Assembly (NCBI GenBank): GCA_937995555.1
Contig: CALKJX010000082.1
Span: forward strand, 1-33,303
Direction of reading: 5' to 3'
DNA: 33,303 nucleotides
From: an uncultured Elioraea sp.
Lineage (GTDB): Bacteria > Pseudomonadota > Alphaproteobacteria > Acetobacterales > Acetobacteraceae
Numbering within the stretch: the first letter of the stretch is position 1; each line of letters opens with the position of its first letter. Made by a program: the position numbers and the translations under genes. Below, one piece after another: positions 21,572-29,020 of this stretch. Under the pieces are notes generated by a model. It saw only the letters and a list, made by a program, of their open reading frames with translations, searched no databases and was not told where the DNA came from.

Positions 21572-24247
21572 TTACGCCTCCGGGGTCGGGCGGAGACGGG
21601 GATCGCGGCGCATCAGCGCCTTCTCGATCTCGACCACGCCGAACACGACGACCGCGGCGCCGAGGGCGAGCAGCCAGCCCAGGGCGTCGGGCGGGGCCAC
21701 CGCGAACAGCGCCCGCATCGGCGGCGCATACAGGAACAGGCCCTGGAGAACGACGATCAGGCCGATCGCGATCGGCACCGCGCGGTTGCCTGTCAGGGCG
21801 TCGAGCGAGAGGCTGGAGCGGCGGAAGAAGCGGGCGTTGACCAGATAGGCGGCCTGCCCCGCGATCAGCGCAGTGATGGCCGTGCCGCGCGCGACCTCGA
21901 TCGGCGCGTCGGTGGCGTATTCGACCAGGAACGCGCCGATCGTCGCGGCGGTGAGCAGCCCGGAGACCAGGCCGATGCGCCAGAGCAGCAGCGCCGAGAG
22001 GATCGGCTCGTCGGGCATGCGCGGCGGGCGGCTCATCAGGTCGGGCTCGGCCGGCTCGAAGGCCAGCGCGAGCGCCAGCGTCACCGCGACCACGAGGTTG
22101 ACCCACAGGATCTGCACCGGCGTCACCGGCAGCACCGACAGCCCGACCAGCACGGCCGCCACCACGGTCATCGCCTGGCCGCCGTTGGTCGGCAGGATGA
22201 ACAGCAGCGTCTTCTTGAGATTGTCGTACACCGTCCGGCCCTCGCGCACGGCCGCGGCGATGGTGGCGAAGTTGTCGTCGGCGAGCACGATCTCGGCCGC
22301 CTCCTTCGCCGCCTCCGTGCCGGTCCGGCCCATCGCCACACCGATATCGGCGCGCTTCAGCGCCGGCGCGTCGTTCACGCCATCGCCCGTCATCGCGACC
22401 ACGTGCCGGCGCGCCTGGAGCGCCTGTACGAGCCGCAGCTTGTGCGCCGGCGAGGTGCGCGCGTAGATGTGCACGCGATCCGCGGACTGCGTCAGCGCGC
22501 GATCGTCCATCGCGTCGAGCTCGGCCCCGGTGAGCGCGCCGTTCGAGACATCGAGTCCGATCTCGCGGCCGATCGCGAGCGCTGTGCCGACGTGATCGCC
22601 CGTGATCATGGTGACCGCGATGCCGGCGCGGCGGCATTCCGCGACGGCGGCGATCGCCTCCTCGCGCGCGGCATCGATCAGCGCGGCCACGCCGAGAAGT
22701 TCGAGGTCGCGGATGTCGTCGAATCTGAGCGTGAGATGGTCGTGCGCGGTGGGACGGGACGCGACCGCGATCAGGCGGTAGCCGCGTTCCGCGAGCGCAT
22801 CGATCCGCGCGTGCCAGCCCGCGTCGACATCCGCGCACCGCGCGAGCAGCACCTCGGGCGCGCCCTTCACCGCGATCAGTCCATGGCCTTCGTGGTCGTG
22901 GTGCAGCGTGGCCATGAACTTGTGATCGGACTCGAACGGGATCGCGTCGGTGCGGCTCCAGCGGCGCTGGATCGCCGCCGCATCGAGCCCGGCCTTCTCG
23001 GCGACGACCAGGAGGGCGCCGTCGGTCGGGTCGCCCTCGATCGTCCAGGCGCCATGGTCGCGATGCAGCCGCGCATCGTTGCACAGCATGGCGGCGCGCA
23101 GCATCGCCGCCAGCGCGGGATCGTCCTCGGCCCCGATCACTCGTCCGTCGCGCGTAGTGTCCCCTTCCGGGACGTAGCCGACGCCGGCGACCTCGATCTC
23201 GCCGTCATGCAGGGCGATCGCGCGCACCGAGAGCTCGTTGCGCGTCAGCGTGCCGGTCTTGTCGGTGCAGATGATGTCGACGCTGCCGAGCGCCTCCACC
23301 GCCGGCAGCCGGCGCACGATCGCGTTGCGCGCGGCCATCCGGCGCACGCCGAGGGCGAGGATCACGGTGATCACCGCGGGCAGCCCCTCGGGGATCGCCG
23401 CGACCGCAATGCCGACCGCGGCGAGGAACATCTCGTCCGCCGGCAGGCCGCGCAGCGCGTAGCCGAAGGCGAAGGTCGCCGCCGCCAGCAGCAGGATCGC
23501 GACGCTGAGCGCCTTGCCGAACTGCGAGATCGCGCGCAGGAGCGGCGTCTGGAGCTGTTCCACCTCGGCGAGCATGTCGGAGATGCGGCCGATCTCGGTG
23601 TTCGTCCCGGTGGCGACGACGACGCCGCGTCCGTGCCCGGCGGCGACCACGGTTCCGGAGAAGGCCATCGACGAACGGTCGCCGAGGGCGGCGTGATCGT
23701 CCACGGGCTCCGGCGACTTCGCGACCGGCAGGCTCTCGCCGGTGAGGATCGCCTCCTGGATGCTGAGGCCGCGCGCGCTGACGATGCGCAGATCGGCGGG
23801 CACGCGGTCGCCCGGTTCGAGCACGACGAGATCGCCCGGCACGATCCCGGCAGCATCGATGCCGTGCCGGTGGCCGTTGCGGATCACGGTTGCGCGCGGC
23901 GAGAGCATGCGCCGCACGGCGTCCATCGCCTGTTCGGCCTTGCCCTCCTGGATGAAGCCGACGATCGCGTTGATCACCACCACGGCGACGATGACGACGG
24001 TATCGACCCAATGCTCCAGCAGCGCGGTGACGAGCGCGGCGCCGAGCAGCACCTGCATCAGCACGTTCTGGAACTGCGCCACGAACCGACGCACCGGCCC
24101 CGCGCGCACGGGTTCGGGCAGCCGGTTCGGGCCGTGCCGCGCGAGGCGCGCCTGCACCTCTGCATCATCGAGCCCCTTGGTCGAGGTGCCGAGTTGCGCA
24201 GAGACCTCCTCGGCCGGCATGGCGTGCCAGTGCGGTGCCTTGGTCAT
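21572..24247 (-). CDS. Cation-transporting P-type ATPase, P2 group
   Basis: 891 aa inner-membrane pump. The N-terminal cation-ATPase domain begins WHAMPAEEVSAQLGTSTKGL. TGES (169-172) is in the actuator domain, PEGL (286-289) in membrane segment 4, the phosphorylated D329 in DKTGT, KGAPE (461-465) in the nucleotide domain, and MTGDGVNDAP (619-628) in the P domain. Overall it looks like a Ca2+-ATPase relative, but segment 5 reads PTNGGQA and segment 6 reads LWVNLVVAVTLALALAFEP, lacking the Asp used by SERCA. The ion is therefore uncertain. The ATG at 24247 has no Shine-Dalgarno sequence. It lies 52 nt after devA and could be in the same transcript. Confidence 0.93.
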   Translation of the reverse strand: MTKAPHWHAMPAEEVSAQLGTSTKGLDDAEVQARLARHGPNRLPEPVRAGPVRRFVAQFQNVLMQVLLGAALVTALLEHWVDTVVIVAVVVINAIVGFIQEGKAEQAMDAVRRMLSPRATVIRNGHRHGIDAAGIVPGDLVVLEPGDRVPADLRIVSARGLSIQEAILTGESLPVAKSPEPVDDHAALGDRSSMAFSGTVVAAGHGRGVVVATGTNTEIGRISDMLAEVEQLQTPLLRAISQFGKALSVAILLLAAATFAFGYALRGLPADEMFLAAVGIAVAAIPEGLPAVITVILALGVRRMAARNAIVRRLPAVEALGSVDIICTDKTGTLTRNELSVRAIALHDGEIEVAGVGYVPEGDTTRDGRVIGAEDDPALAAMLRAAMLCNDARLHRDHGAWTIEGDPTDGALLVVAEKAGLDAAAIQRRWSRTDAIPFESDHKFMATLHHDHEGHGLIAVKGAPEVLLARCADVDAGWHARIDALAERGYRLIAVASRPTAHDHLTLRFDDIRDLELLGVAALIDAAREEAIAAVAECRRAGIAVTMITGDHVGTALAIGREIGLDVSNGALTGAELDAMDDRALTQSADRVHIYARTSPAHKLRLVQALQARRHVVAMTGDGVNDAPALKRADIGVAMGRTGTEAAKEAAEIVLADDNFATIAAAVREGRTVYDNLKKTLLFILPTNGGQAMTVVAAVLVGLSVLPVTPVQILWVNLVVAVTLALALAFEPAEPDLMSRPPRMPDEPILSALLLWRIGLVSGLLTAATIGAFLVEYATDAPIEVARGTAITALIAGQAAYLVNARFFRRSSLSLDALTGNRAVPIAIGLIVVLQGLFLYAPPMRALFAVAPPDALGWLLALGAAVVVFGVVEIEKALMRRDPRLRPTPEA

Positions 24248-24299
24248 GCTCGAGGTGTGTCCGCAGCCGATGGGGGAGGTCAAGGGAGAGCGGCTCGGC

Positions 24300-24983
24300 T
24301 CATGCGTGCGCGCCCTCGATGATGTGCCCGTCCTCCATGGCAACAATCCGGTCGGCGATGTCGTGGATGCGCGGATCGTGGGTGACGATGAACACCGTGC
24401 GGTGCTGCTCCTTGGCGAGCCGTTGCAGCAGCTCCATGGTTTCGTGCCCGGTGCGTGCGTCGAGCGCGGCCGTCGGCTCGTCGGCGAGGATCAGGCCAGG
24501 CTCGTGCGCCAGCGACCGCGCGATCGCCACGCGCTGGCGCTGTCCGCCCGACAGCGTGGCCGGATAGGCGCGCGCCTTGTCGCCGATGCCGACCGCGTCC
24601 AGCATCGCGTCCGCCCGCGCGAGCCGCTTGGCCTCGCTGAGCCGCGCATCGACCTCCAGCGCCATCGCCACGTTCTGCCGCGCGGTGAGGAACCCGAGCA
24701 GGTTGTGGTGCTGGAAGATGAAGCCGACGCGCCGGCGCACGGCCACGCGTGTTGCCTCGTCGGCGCCGGCAAGCTCCGTGCCGAGCACCACGCACGATCC
24801 CTCCTGCACCGCGCGCAGCCCGCCGATCAGCGTCAGCAGCGTGGTCTTGCCCGACCCCGACGGTCCCGTCAGCAGCACCACCTCGCCCGCCGCGACACTG
24901 AGATCGAGTCCATGGAGCACGGGCTTGGCCGTCTCGCCGTCGCCGAAACGGTGTGTCAGTCCGCTGATCCGCACCGCATCCAT
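24300..24983 (-). CDS. devA: ABC transporter ATP-binding protein, DevA-like
   Basis: 227 aa cytoplasmic ATPase of the MacB/LolD/DevA group. Walker A GPSGSGKTT (40-48), Q-loop Q91 (FIFQHHNLLGFLTA), signature LSGGQ (144-148), Walker B LILADEP (164-170) and switch His202 are all present. FQHHNLLGFLTA and the neighbouring adaptor and permease are typical of DevBCA export systems, which in cyanobacteria secrete glycolipids through a TolC-type channel. The ATG shares one base with the devC stop (TGATG). No TolC gene is in view. Confidence 0.92.
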   Translation of the reverse strand: MDAVRISGLTHRFGDGETAKPVLHGLDLSVAAGEVVLLTGPSGSGKTTLLTLIGGLRAVQEGSCVVLGTELAGADEATRVAVRRRVGFIFQHHNLLGFLTARQNVAMALEVDARLSEAKRLARADAMLDAVGIGDKARAYPATLSGGQRQRVAIARSLAHEPGLILADEPTAALDARTGHETMELLQRLAKEQHRTVFIVTHDPRIHDIADRIVAMEDGHIIEGAHA

Positions 24984-26173
24984 CAGAACATGTCCGCCGG
25001 ATTGGCGTCCTTGAGCTTGCGGATTGCCAGCAGACCCGAGACCACGCACATGCCGAAGATCAGCGCGAACACGCCGATGCTCTTCTCGACCGTCATCGTC
25101 AGCGGAATGAAGATCCGCGCCGAGGCGAGCTCGTACAGCCCGAGCCCGAGGATCCAGCCGGGTACATAACCGAGAACGGCCAGGATCAGCGCCTCGCCCA
25201 TCACCACGCGCACGAGATAGCCGTTCGTGTAGCCCATCGCTTTCAGCGTCGCGTACTCCCCGATGTGGCGCGAGATGTCGCTGAACAGGATCTGGTAGAC
25301 GATCACGCACCCCACGATCAGCCCGATCACGACCCCGAGGCCGAAGATGAACCCCACAGGAGCGGTGTTCGCCCAGTAGGTCTTCTCGAACGCGATGAGC
25401 TCGGGCTTGGTGAGGACCATCACATCATCCGGCAGGATATGGCGGAGCGCCGCCTGCGCCGCCGTGGCATCCGCGCCGGCGCGCAGCATGATCGCGCCGA
25501 CATTGACCTGCGCGGGCGTGTGGTTCGGCACGAAGCGCCAGAAATTCGCCTCGGACGTCAGCGCGTTGCCCTCCGAGCCGAAGGTCGCGCCGATCTCGAA
25601 CAACCCCGCCACCTCCACGCGACGGTTGCCGAGCTCGCTCACCACCGGCCCCTCCGCGAGCCAGGACGATACGGCGCCGAACTCGGGTTTCGCCCGCGCG
25701 TCGAACAGGATCACGTCGGGCTTGGTGATCGCCGCGAGCCCGTCCGCCGTGAGGCCAGGAAAACCGACCACGCCCGAGGTCGGATCCACCCCGAACAGCA
25801 GCAGCGTGCGCTTCAGGCTGGTCTTGGGGTTGCGCCAGACCACGTTCTGCACATAGATCGGCGCGACCCGCTCGACCTCCGGCACCGCCAGCGCCTGCGC
25901 CAGACGCGCGCGCGGGAAGGGTGTGGAGCGCCACAGCGCCTCGGTCGTGCTGTGCATCAGGAACAGATCCGCGTGCAACGACTTCTGGACCTGCACCGCA
26001 CTCTCGAACAGCGCCGTCATGAAGCCGAGCTGCATGAAGATCAGCAGGCAGGCGAACACCACGCCGGAGATGGCGGCGGCGAGGCGGGACTTCTCATGCC
26101 GGAGCTGCCGCCAGGCCAAGCGAAAGGGCAGAAAGACCCGGGGGCCCCGCCCCTGGACGCCGCCAAGGGCCAT
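24983..26173 (-). CDS. devC: ABC transporter permease, DevC-like (MacB/FtsX type)
   Basis: 396 aa inner-membrane protein. One membrane helix near residues 31-55 (RLAAAISGVVFACLLIFMQL) is followed by a periplasmic domain (about 60-270) and three C-terminal helices (about 272-296, 325-350, 366-385), the FtsX-family layout. ISRHIGEYATLKAMGYTNGY is the conserved cytoplasmic loop. The end is IRKLKDANPADMF. AAGGA precedes the ATG at 26173, 26 nt after the adaptor gene stop. A longer open frame runs upstream through the adaptor gene and is not used. Confidence 0.92.
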   Translation of the reverse strand: MALGGVQGRGPRVFLPFRLAWRQLRHEKSRLAAAISGVVFACLLIFMQLGFMTALFESAVQVQKSLHADLFLMHSTTEALWRSTPFPRARLAQALAVPEVERVAPIYVQNVVWRNPKTSLKRTLLLFGVDPTSGVVGFPGLTADGLAAITKPDVILFDARAKPEFGAVSSWLAEGPVVSELGNRRVEVAGLFEIGATFGSEGNALTSEANFWRFVPNHTPAQVNVGAIMLRAGADATAAQAALRHILPDDVMVLTKPELIAFEKTYWANTAPVGFIFGLGVVIGLIVGCVIVYQILFSDISRHIGEYATLKAMGYTNGYLVRVVMGEALILAVLGYVPGWILGLGLYELASARIFIPLTMTVEKSIGVFALIFGMCVVSGLLAIRKLKDANPADMF

Positions 26174-26199
26174 CGGTCCTTGGATCCCGTCAACCCACC

Positions 26200-27234
26200 T
26201 CACGGCTGGATCGACACCTGGACCTGCATGTTGGTCCGGCGGCGCAGCACGTCGTTCGCCGCCGGGTCGAGACGCAGGCGCACCTCCACAACGCGGCTGT
26301 CGATGCTCGCCACCGGGTCGGGGCTCAGCACCGACTGGCGGCCGACACGCCACCCGACATCCACCACCCGCGCCGCAACCACACGGTTCGATCCAGGAAC
26401 GGACACCTGCGCCGACGCACCCGCGCGCACCCGCGGCAGATCCGTTTCGTAGACTTCGGCGACCACATCCAGCGCTGACAGGTCGGCGAGCTCCAGCAGC
26501 CCGTCCTCCGGCACGCGTTCGCCGGGCCGCGCATGCACCTTCAGCACGGTCCCCGCGATCGGCGCGACGATCCGCGCGAGGTCGCGCGCCGCCCGCGCCT
26601 CCGCCACCGCCGCGCGCGCGCCTGCGACCTCGGCCTCGGCCACCGCGACGTCCTCCGCACGGGGGGACAAGAGCGCCGCAAGCTCGGCCTCGGCGCGCGT
26701 GCGCTCGGCCGTCGCCTGGGCGGCGGCGAACCGCGTGCGATCCCACGTCGCCTGGTTGCCGGCTGCCGTGCGCAGCAACTGCTCCGCCCGCCGCGCCTCG
26801 CGCACCGCACTCTGCTCCGCCGCCTCGGCGGCCGCGACCCGCGCCCGCGCCGCCGCGATCTCGGTGTCGCGGCCCGCTGCCTTGAGCCGCGCGAACCGCG
26901 CCTCGGCCAGCGCGAGCGACGCCTCGGCCTGCGCCAGCGCCGCCTGCTTGCGCGGCAGATCATGCATCTCGGCGAGCACCTGGCCGGCCGCGACCTCTTC
27001 GCCCTCGGCCACCAGCAGCCGTGCGACGCGCGCCCCCTCGGGCCCGCTGCCGTGCGACACCCGCAGCACCCGGCTCGCCGGCTCCACGCGGCCGAGTGCG
27101 CCGACCCCGACCCGCACGGCATCCGCCGCCGCCGCGACCGGCGCGCGCGACGGCACCACCTCGCGCATCGTCAGCAACGCCACCGCCGGCACGATCGCCA
27201 GTGCGGCGACCGCGATCACGACGATCCGCTTCAT
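26200..27234 (-). CDS. devB: HlyD-family membrane fusion protein, DevB-like
   Basis: 344 aa periplasmic adaptor. An N-terminal anchor (about 4-22) is followed by half of a lipoyl domain (VARLLVAEGEEVAAGQVLAE), a long Ala/Glu/Arg-rich coiled-coil hairpin (about 95-225), the other lipoyl half (IVAPIAGTVLKVHARPGERV) and a beta-barrel region. It should link the DevCA pump to an outer-membrane channel. The ATG overlaps the tetR stop (ATGA), so regulator and pump are translated from one mRNA. Confidence 0.92.
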   Translation of the reverse strand: MKRIVVIAVAALAIVPAVALLTMREVVPSRAPVAAAADAVRVGVGALGRVEPASRVLRVSHGSGPEGARVARLLVAEGEEVAAGQVLAEMHDLPRKQAALAQAEASLALAEARFARLKAAGRDTEIAAARARVAAAEAAEQSAVREARRAEQLLRTAAGNQATWDRTRFAAAQATAERTRAEAELAALLSPRAEDVAVAEAEVAGARAAVAEARAARDLARIVAPIAGTVLKVHARPGERVPEDGLLELADLSALDVVAEVYETDLPRVRAGASAQVSVPGSNRVVAARVVDVGWRVGRQSVLSPDPVASIDSRVVEVRLRLDPAANDVLRRRTNMQVQVSIQP

Positions 27235-27782
27235 GGCGCCGCGAGCGCACGCATCACGCGCTCCATCGCTGCGGCCTGTTCCGGCGTCGGGGTCCAGAGG
27301 CCGAACACCTTGGCGAGGAACAGCCCGTCCGCCGCCGCCATCACGACATGCGCGTGGCCCGGCGTGAGGCCGTCATCCTCCACCTGCGCGCGGATGCGCG
27401 CGTGCTCGGTTCGGATCGGGTCGATCAGCTTCGGATCGTGCGCATGCGCCGACAGCAGGGCGGCGGCGATGCGCAGGTCGCGCTCGGCGCGTTCCGGCGC
27501 GCTGTGCAGCGCCCAGGCGATCACGCCGCGCGTGTGCCGGCCGGGGCCGGGCGGCTGGGCCGCCACCACCGCATCGAAGATCGCGCGCATCTCGGCGGCC
27601 ATGCGCTCCACCAGCCCGGCGAGCAGCGCCTCCTTGGAGCGGAAGTGATGCAGGAGTCCGCCCTTGCTGACCCCCGCCGCGGCAGCAACGGCGTCGAGGG
27701 AGAGCGCGGAGACGCCGCGCGCGGCCACCACCGTCTCGGCGGCGTCCAGCAGGCGATCGCGGGTATCGGGGCCCTTCAGCAT
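27231..27782 (-). CDS. TetR-family regulator of the Dev-type efflux operon
   Basis: 183 aa if started at the ATG at 27782 (MLKGPDTRDR). The HTH reads LDAVAAAAGVSKGGLLHHFR followed by SKEALLAGLVERM; the C-terminal domain carries a TetR_C-like segment ending VMAAADGLFLAKVFGLW. ATGs at 27797 and 27845 are also in frame. The predicted -10 covers 27798-27793, so the 27797 ATG would lie inside the promoter and 27782 is preferred. No Shine-Dalgarno sequence precedes it. Two operators upstream and the ATGA overlap with devB suggest an autorepressor that releases the pump genes when its ligand binds. Confidence 0.9.
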   Translation of the reverse strand: MLKGPDTRDRLLDAAETVVAARGVSALSLDAVAAAAGVSKGGLLHHFRSKEALLAGLVERMAAEMRAIFDAVVAAQPPGPGRHTRGVIAWALHSAPERAERDLRIAAALLSAHAHDPKLIDPIRTEHARIRAQVEDDGLTPGHAHVVMAAADGLFLAKVFGLWTPTPEQAAAMERVMRALAAP

Positions 27783-27792
27783 GATGCGACGC

Positions 27793-27821
27793 AACATACC
27801 GTCCGGACGGTCGGACTGCAA
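27793..27821 (-). promoter_or_regulatory. Promoter of the tetR-devBCA operon
   Basis: On the - strand TTGCAG (27821-27816), 17 bp, TATGTT (27798-27793). Spacing is ideal; the -35 matches four of six and the -10 four of six. It lies between the NIPSNAP gene and the regulator, with one operator in the spacer. Transcription should begin near 27786, only a few bases before the ATG at 27782. Confidence 0.6.
27798..27811. promoter_or_regulatory. TetR operator, promoter-proximal copy
   Basis: ACCGTCCGGACGGT is a perfect 14-bp palindrome between the -35 and -10, touching the -10. It is identical to the copy 24 bp away; the identity continues 3 bp further (CGG), giving a 17-bp direct repeat. A palindrome at the promoter of a tetR gene is the usual autorepressor site. 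Confidence 0.85.
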
Positions 27822-27835
27822 ACCGTCCGGACGGT
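27822..27835. promoter_or_regulatory. TetR operator, promoter-distal copy
   Basis: Second copy of ACCGTCCGGACGGT, immediately upstream of the -35. The centre-to-centre distance of 24 bp is a little over two helical turns, so two dimers could bind on roughly the same face. It lies 20 bp from the stop of the NIPSNAP gene. Confidence 0.85.
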
Positions 27836-27855
27836 CGGGCCGCATCACATCGCCG

Positions 27856-28185
27856 TTACATCCCGGGCAGCGGGGTCCAGTGCGCGGCCGGTCGAATGAT
27901 CCGGTTCTCCATGTGGACGAGATAGCCGGCCTCGGCCGCACGCTTCAGATAGGCCTGCCACGCCGGATCCGCCGCCATCGCCGACCGCCGCTGCTCGCGA
28001 TCGGCCTGCGAGTCGTAGGCCCACATGTGCACCACCTGGTTGAGCTGCCCCTCCACCGTCACGTACCAGCCCACGCAGCGGCCGAGATACTTCTGCTGCA
28101 ACGGCCAGGCGTGCTCGCGGTAGAGGGCGACGAAGGCGTCGAGGTGGTTGGGCTTGCAGGTGTAGATGCGCAGATCGACGATCAC
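27856..28185 (-). CDS. NIPSNAP-family protein
   Basis: 109 aa, ferredoxin-like alpha-beta barrel fold, probably cytoplasmic. Family features: IVDLRIYTCKPNHLDAFVAL, YREHAWPLQQKY, GQLNQVVHMWAYDSQADREQ, RRSAMAADPAWQAYLKR and MENRIIRPAAHW. Bacterial members have no settled function. The start is GTG at 28185 with GGAAGGA upstream on the - strand. It is upstream of tetR on the same strand, but the tetR promoter separates the two. Confidence 0.88.
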   Translation of the reverse strand: MIVDLRIYTCKPNHLDAFVALYREHAWPLQQKYLGRCVGWYVTVEGQLNQVVHMWAYDSQADREQRRSAMAADPAWQAYLKRAAEAGYLVHMENRIIRPAAHWTPLPGM

Positions 28186-28281
28186 GGCGTTTCCTTCCGG
28201 TGGAGGTGGGCGGATGGCGGCATGGTCGCGGCCGCGGCGCAGCCTAGACGAGCCGCGCGCGGCGCGTCAGGCGGGCCGGCG
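28186..28281. other. Divergent gap between NIPSNAP and DUF2272 genes
   Basis: 96 nt. Apart from the - strand ribosome binding site GGAAGGA, I see no confident promoter or operator. It is GC-rich with several CGCG runs. Confidence 0.4.
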
Positions 28282-28911
28282 ATGAACACGATCGCGGAAC
28301 GGCTCGCCGCCTGGGCGGAAGGCGAGGAGGCGCGCTTCCTCGGCCGGCTCGAGGACGAGGAGCCGTGCAACGGTTGGATCGGCGAGTACTGGCGCATCGT
28401 CGGCGACGCCGCCGGCCGCCCGCTCTACCGCCACGTCGACGGCCGCACGGTCGATGCGAACGGCGACCGCTGGGCGTGGAGTGCGGCCTTCATCGGCGCC
28501 GGGGTCTGGGCGGCGACCGGCGGCGCGCCCTGGTTCGCCTATTGCGAGTGGCACTCGACCTATGTGCGCGATGCGGTCCGCCGGACGCGCGAGGGGGGCG
28601 CGCAGCCCTATCGCGCCCACCCGATCGAGGCGGTGCCGCTGCGGCGCGGCGACATCGTCGTGCAGTGGCGCCAGGGCATCGGCGACGGCGCGCCCGACCG
28701 GCCGGTGACGTGGGACAGCGCGCCGCGCATCGACCCCTTCACCAGCCATGGCGACATCGTCGTGCGCGCAGCCGACGGTGTCGCGGAGATCGTCGGCGCT
28801 AACCTCGCCGACACGGTGCAGCGAAGGCGCCTGGCGCTTGCGCCCGACGGGCTGCTGCGCGACACCACGCAGATGCGCGGCCATTGGTTCGCGCTGATCC
28901 GCTTCGCCTGA
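28282..28911 (+). CDS. DUF2272-family protein
   Basis: 209 aa. The family core is visible: GEYWRIVG near 34-41, WAWSAAFIGAGVWAATG (64-80), YCEWHSTYVRDAVR (87-100), LRRGDIVVQWRQG (120-132), and SHGDIVVRAADGVAEIVGAN (155-174) with DTVQRRRLAL. Other DUF2272 proteins have a cell-wall hydrolase-like fold, but an active site cannot be shown here: the first conserved position is Ser, not Cys. No signal peptide is evident with this start. The ribosome binding site is weak, so the start is less certain. Confidence 0.75.
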   Translation: MNTIAERLAAWAEGEEARFLGRLEDEEPCNGWIGEYWRIVGDAAGRPLYRHVDGRTVDANGDRWAWSAAFIGAGVWAATGGAPWFAYCEWHSTYVRDAVRRTREGGAQPYRAHPIEAVPLRRGDIVVQWRQGIGDGAPDRPVTWDSAPRIDPFTSHGDIVVRAADGVAEIVGANLADTVQRRRLALAPDGLLRDTTQMRGHWFALIRFA

Positions 28912-29020
28912 CGGGTGCCGAACGGCCGCCCTGTCAACGATCTTGTAAGCACTCTGCGGTATCCCGGACGACCAGGCTTCACCCGCGGCGACGCCGCCCC
29001 TGTTCCGGGAGACACCCCCC
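28912..29020 (+). other. Gap before the binding-protein gene
   Basis: 109 nt. It holds GGGAGA as ribosome binding site for the ATG at 29021. The least GC-rich stretch is 28931-28963 (CTGTCAACGATCTTGTAAGC and onward), the likeliest promoter location, but I cannot assign a -35/-10 pair. No terminator hairpin with a T run is seen after the DUF2272 gene. Confidence 0.3.

Noticed and set aside
22403..24322. 639-codon + strand open frame opposite the P-type ATPase
   Set aside because: Arg/Asp/His-rich shadow; all P-type ATPase motifs are on the - strand.
27798..27838. CRISPR-like or mobile-element repeat
   Set aside because: Only two copies, each palindromic and placed on a promoter; operators explain them better.
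27783..27845. Longer TetR N-termini from the ATGs at 27797 or 27845
   Set aside because: Both lie within or upstream of the predicted promoter, and the extension would be encoded by the operator repeats.
28282..28911. Calling the DUF2272 protein a peptidoglycan hydrolase
   Set aside because: No catalytic Cys/His set can be demonstrated and no signal peptide is seen; only the family assignment is supported.
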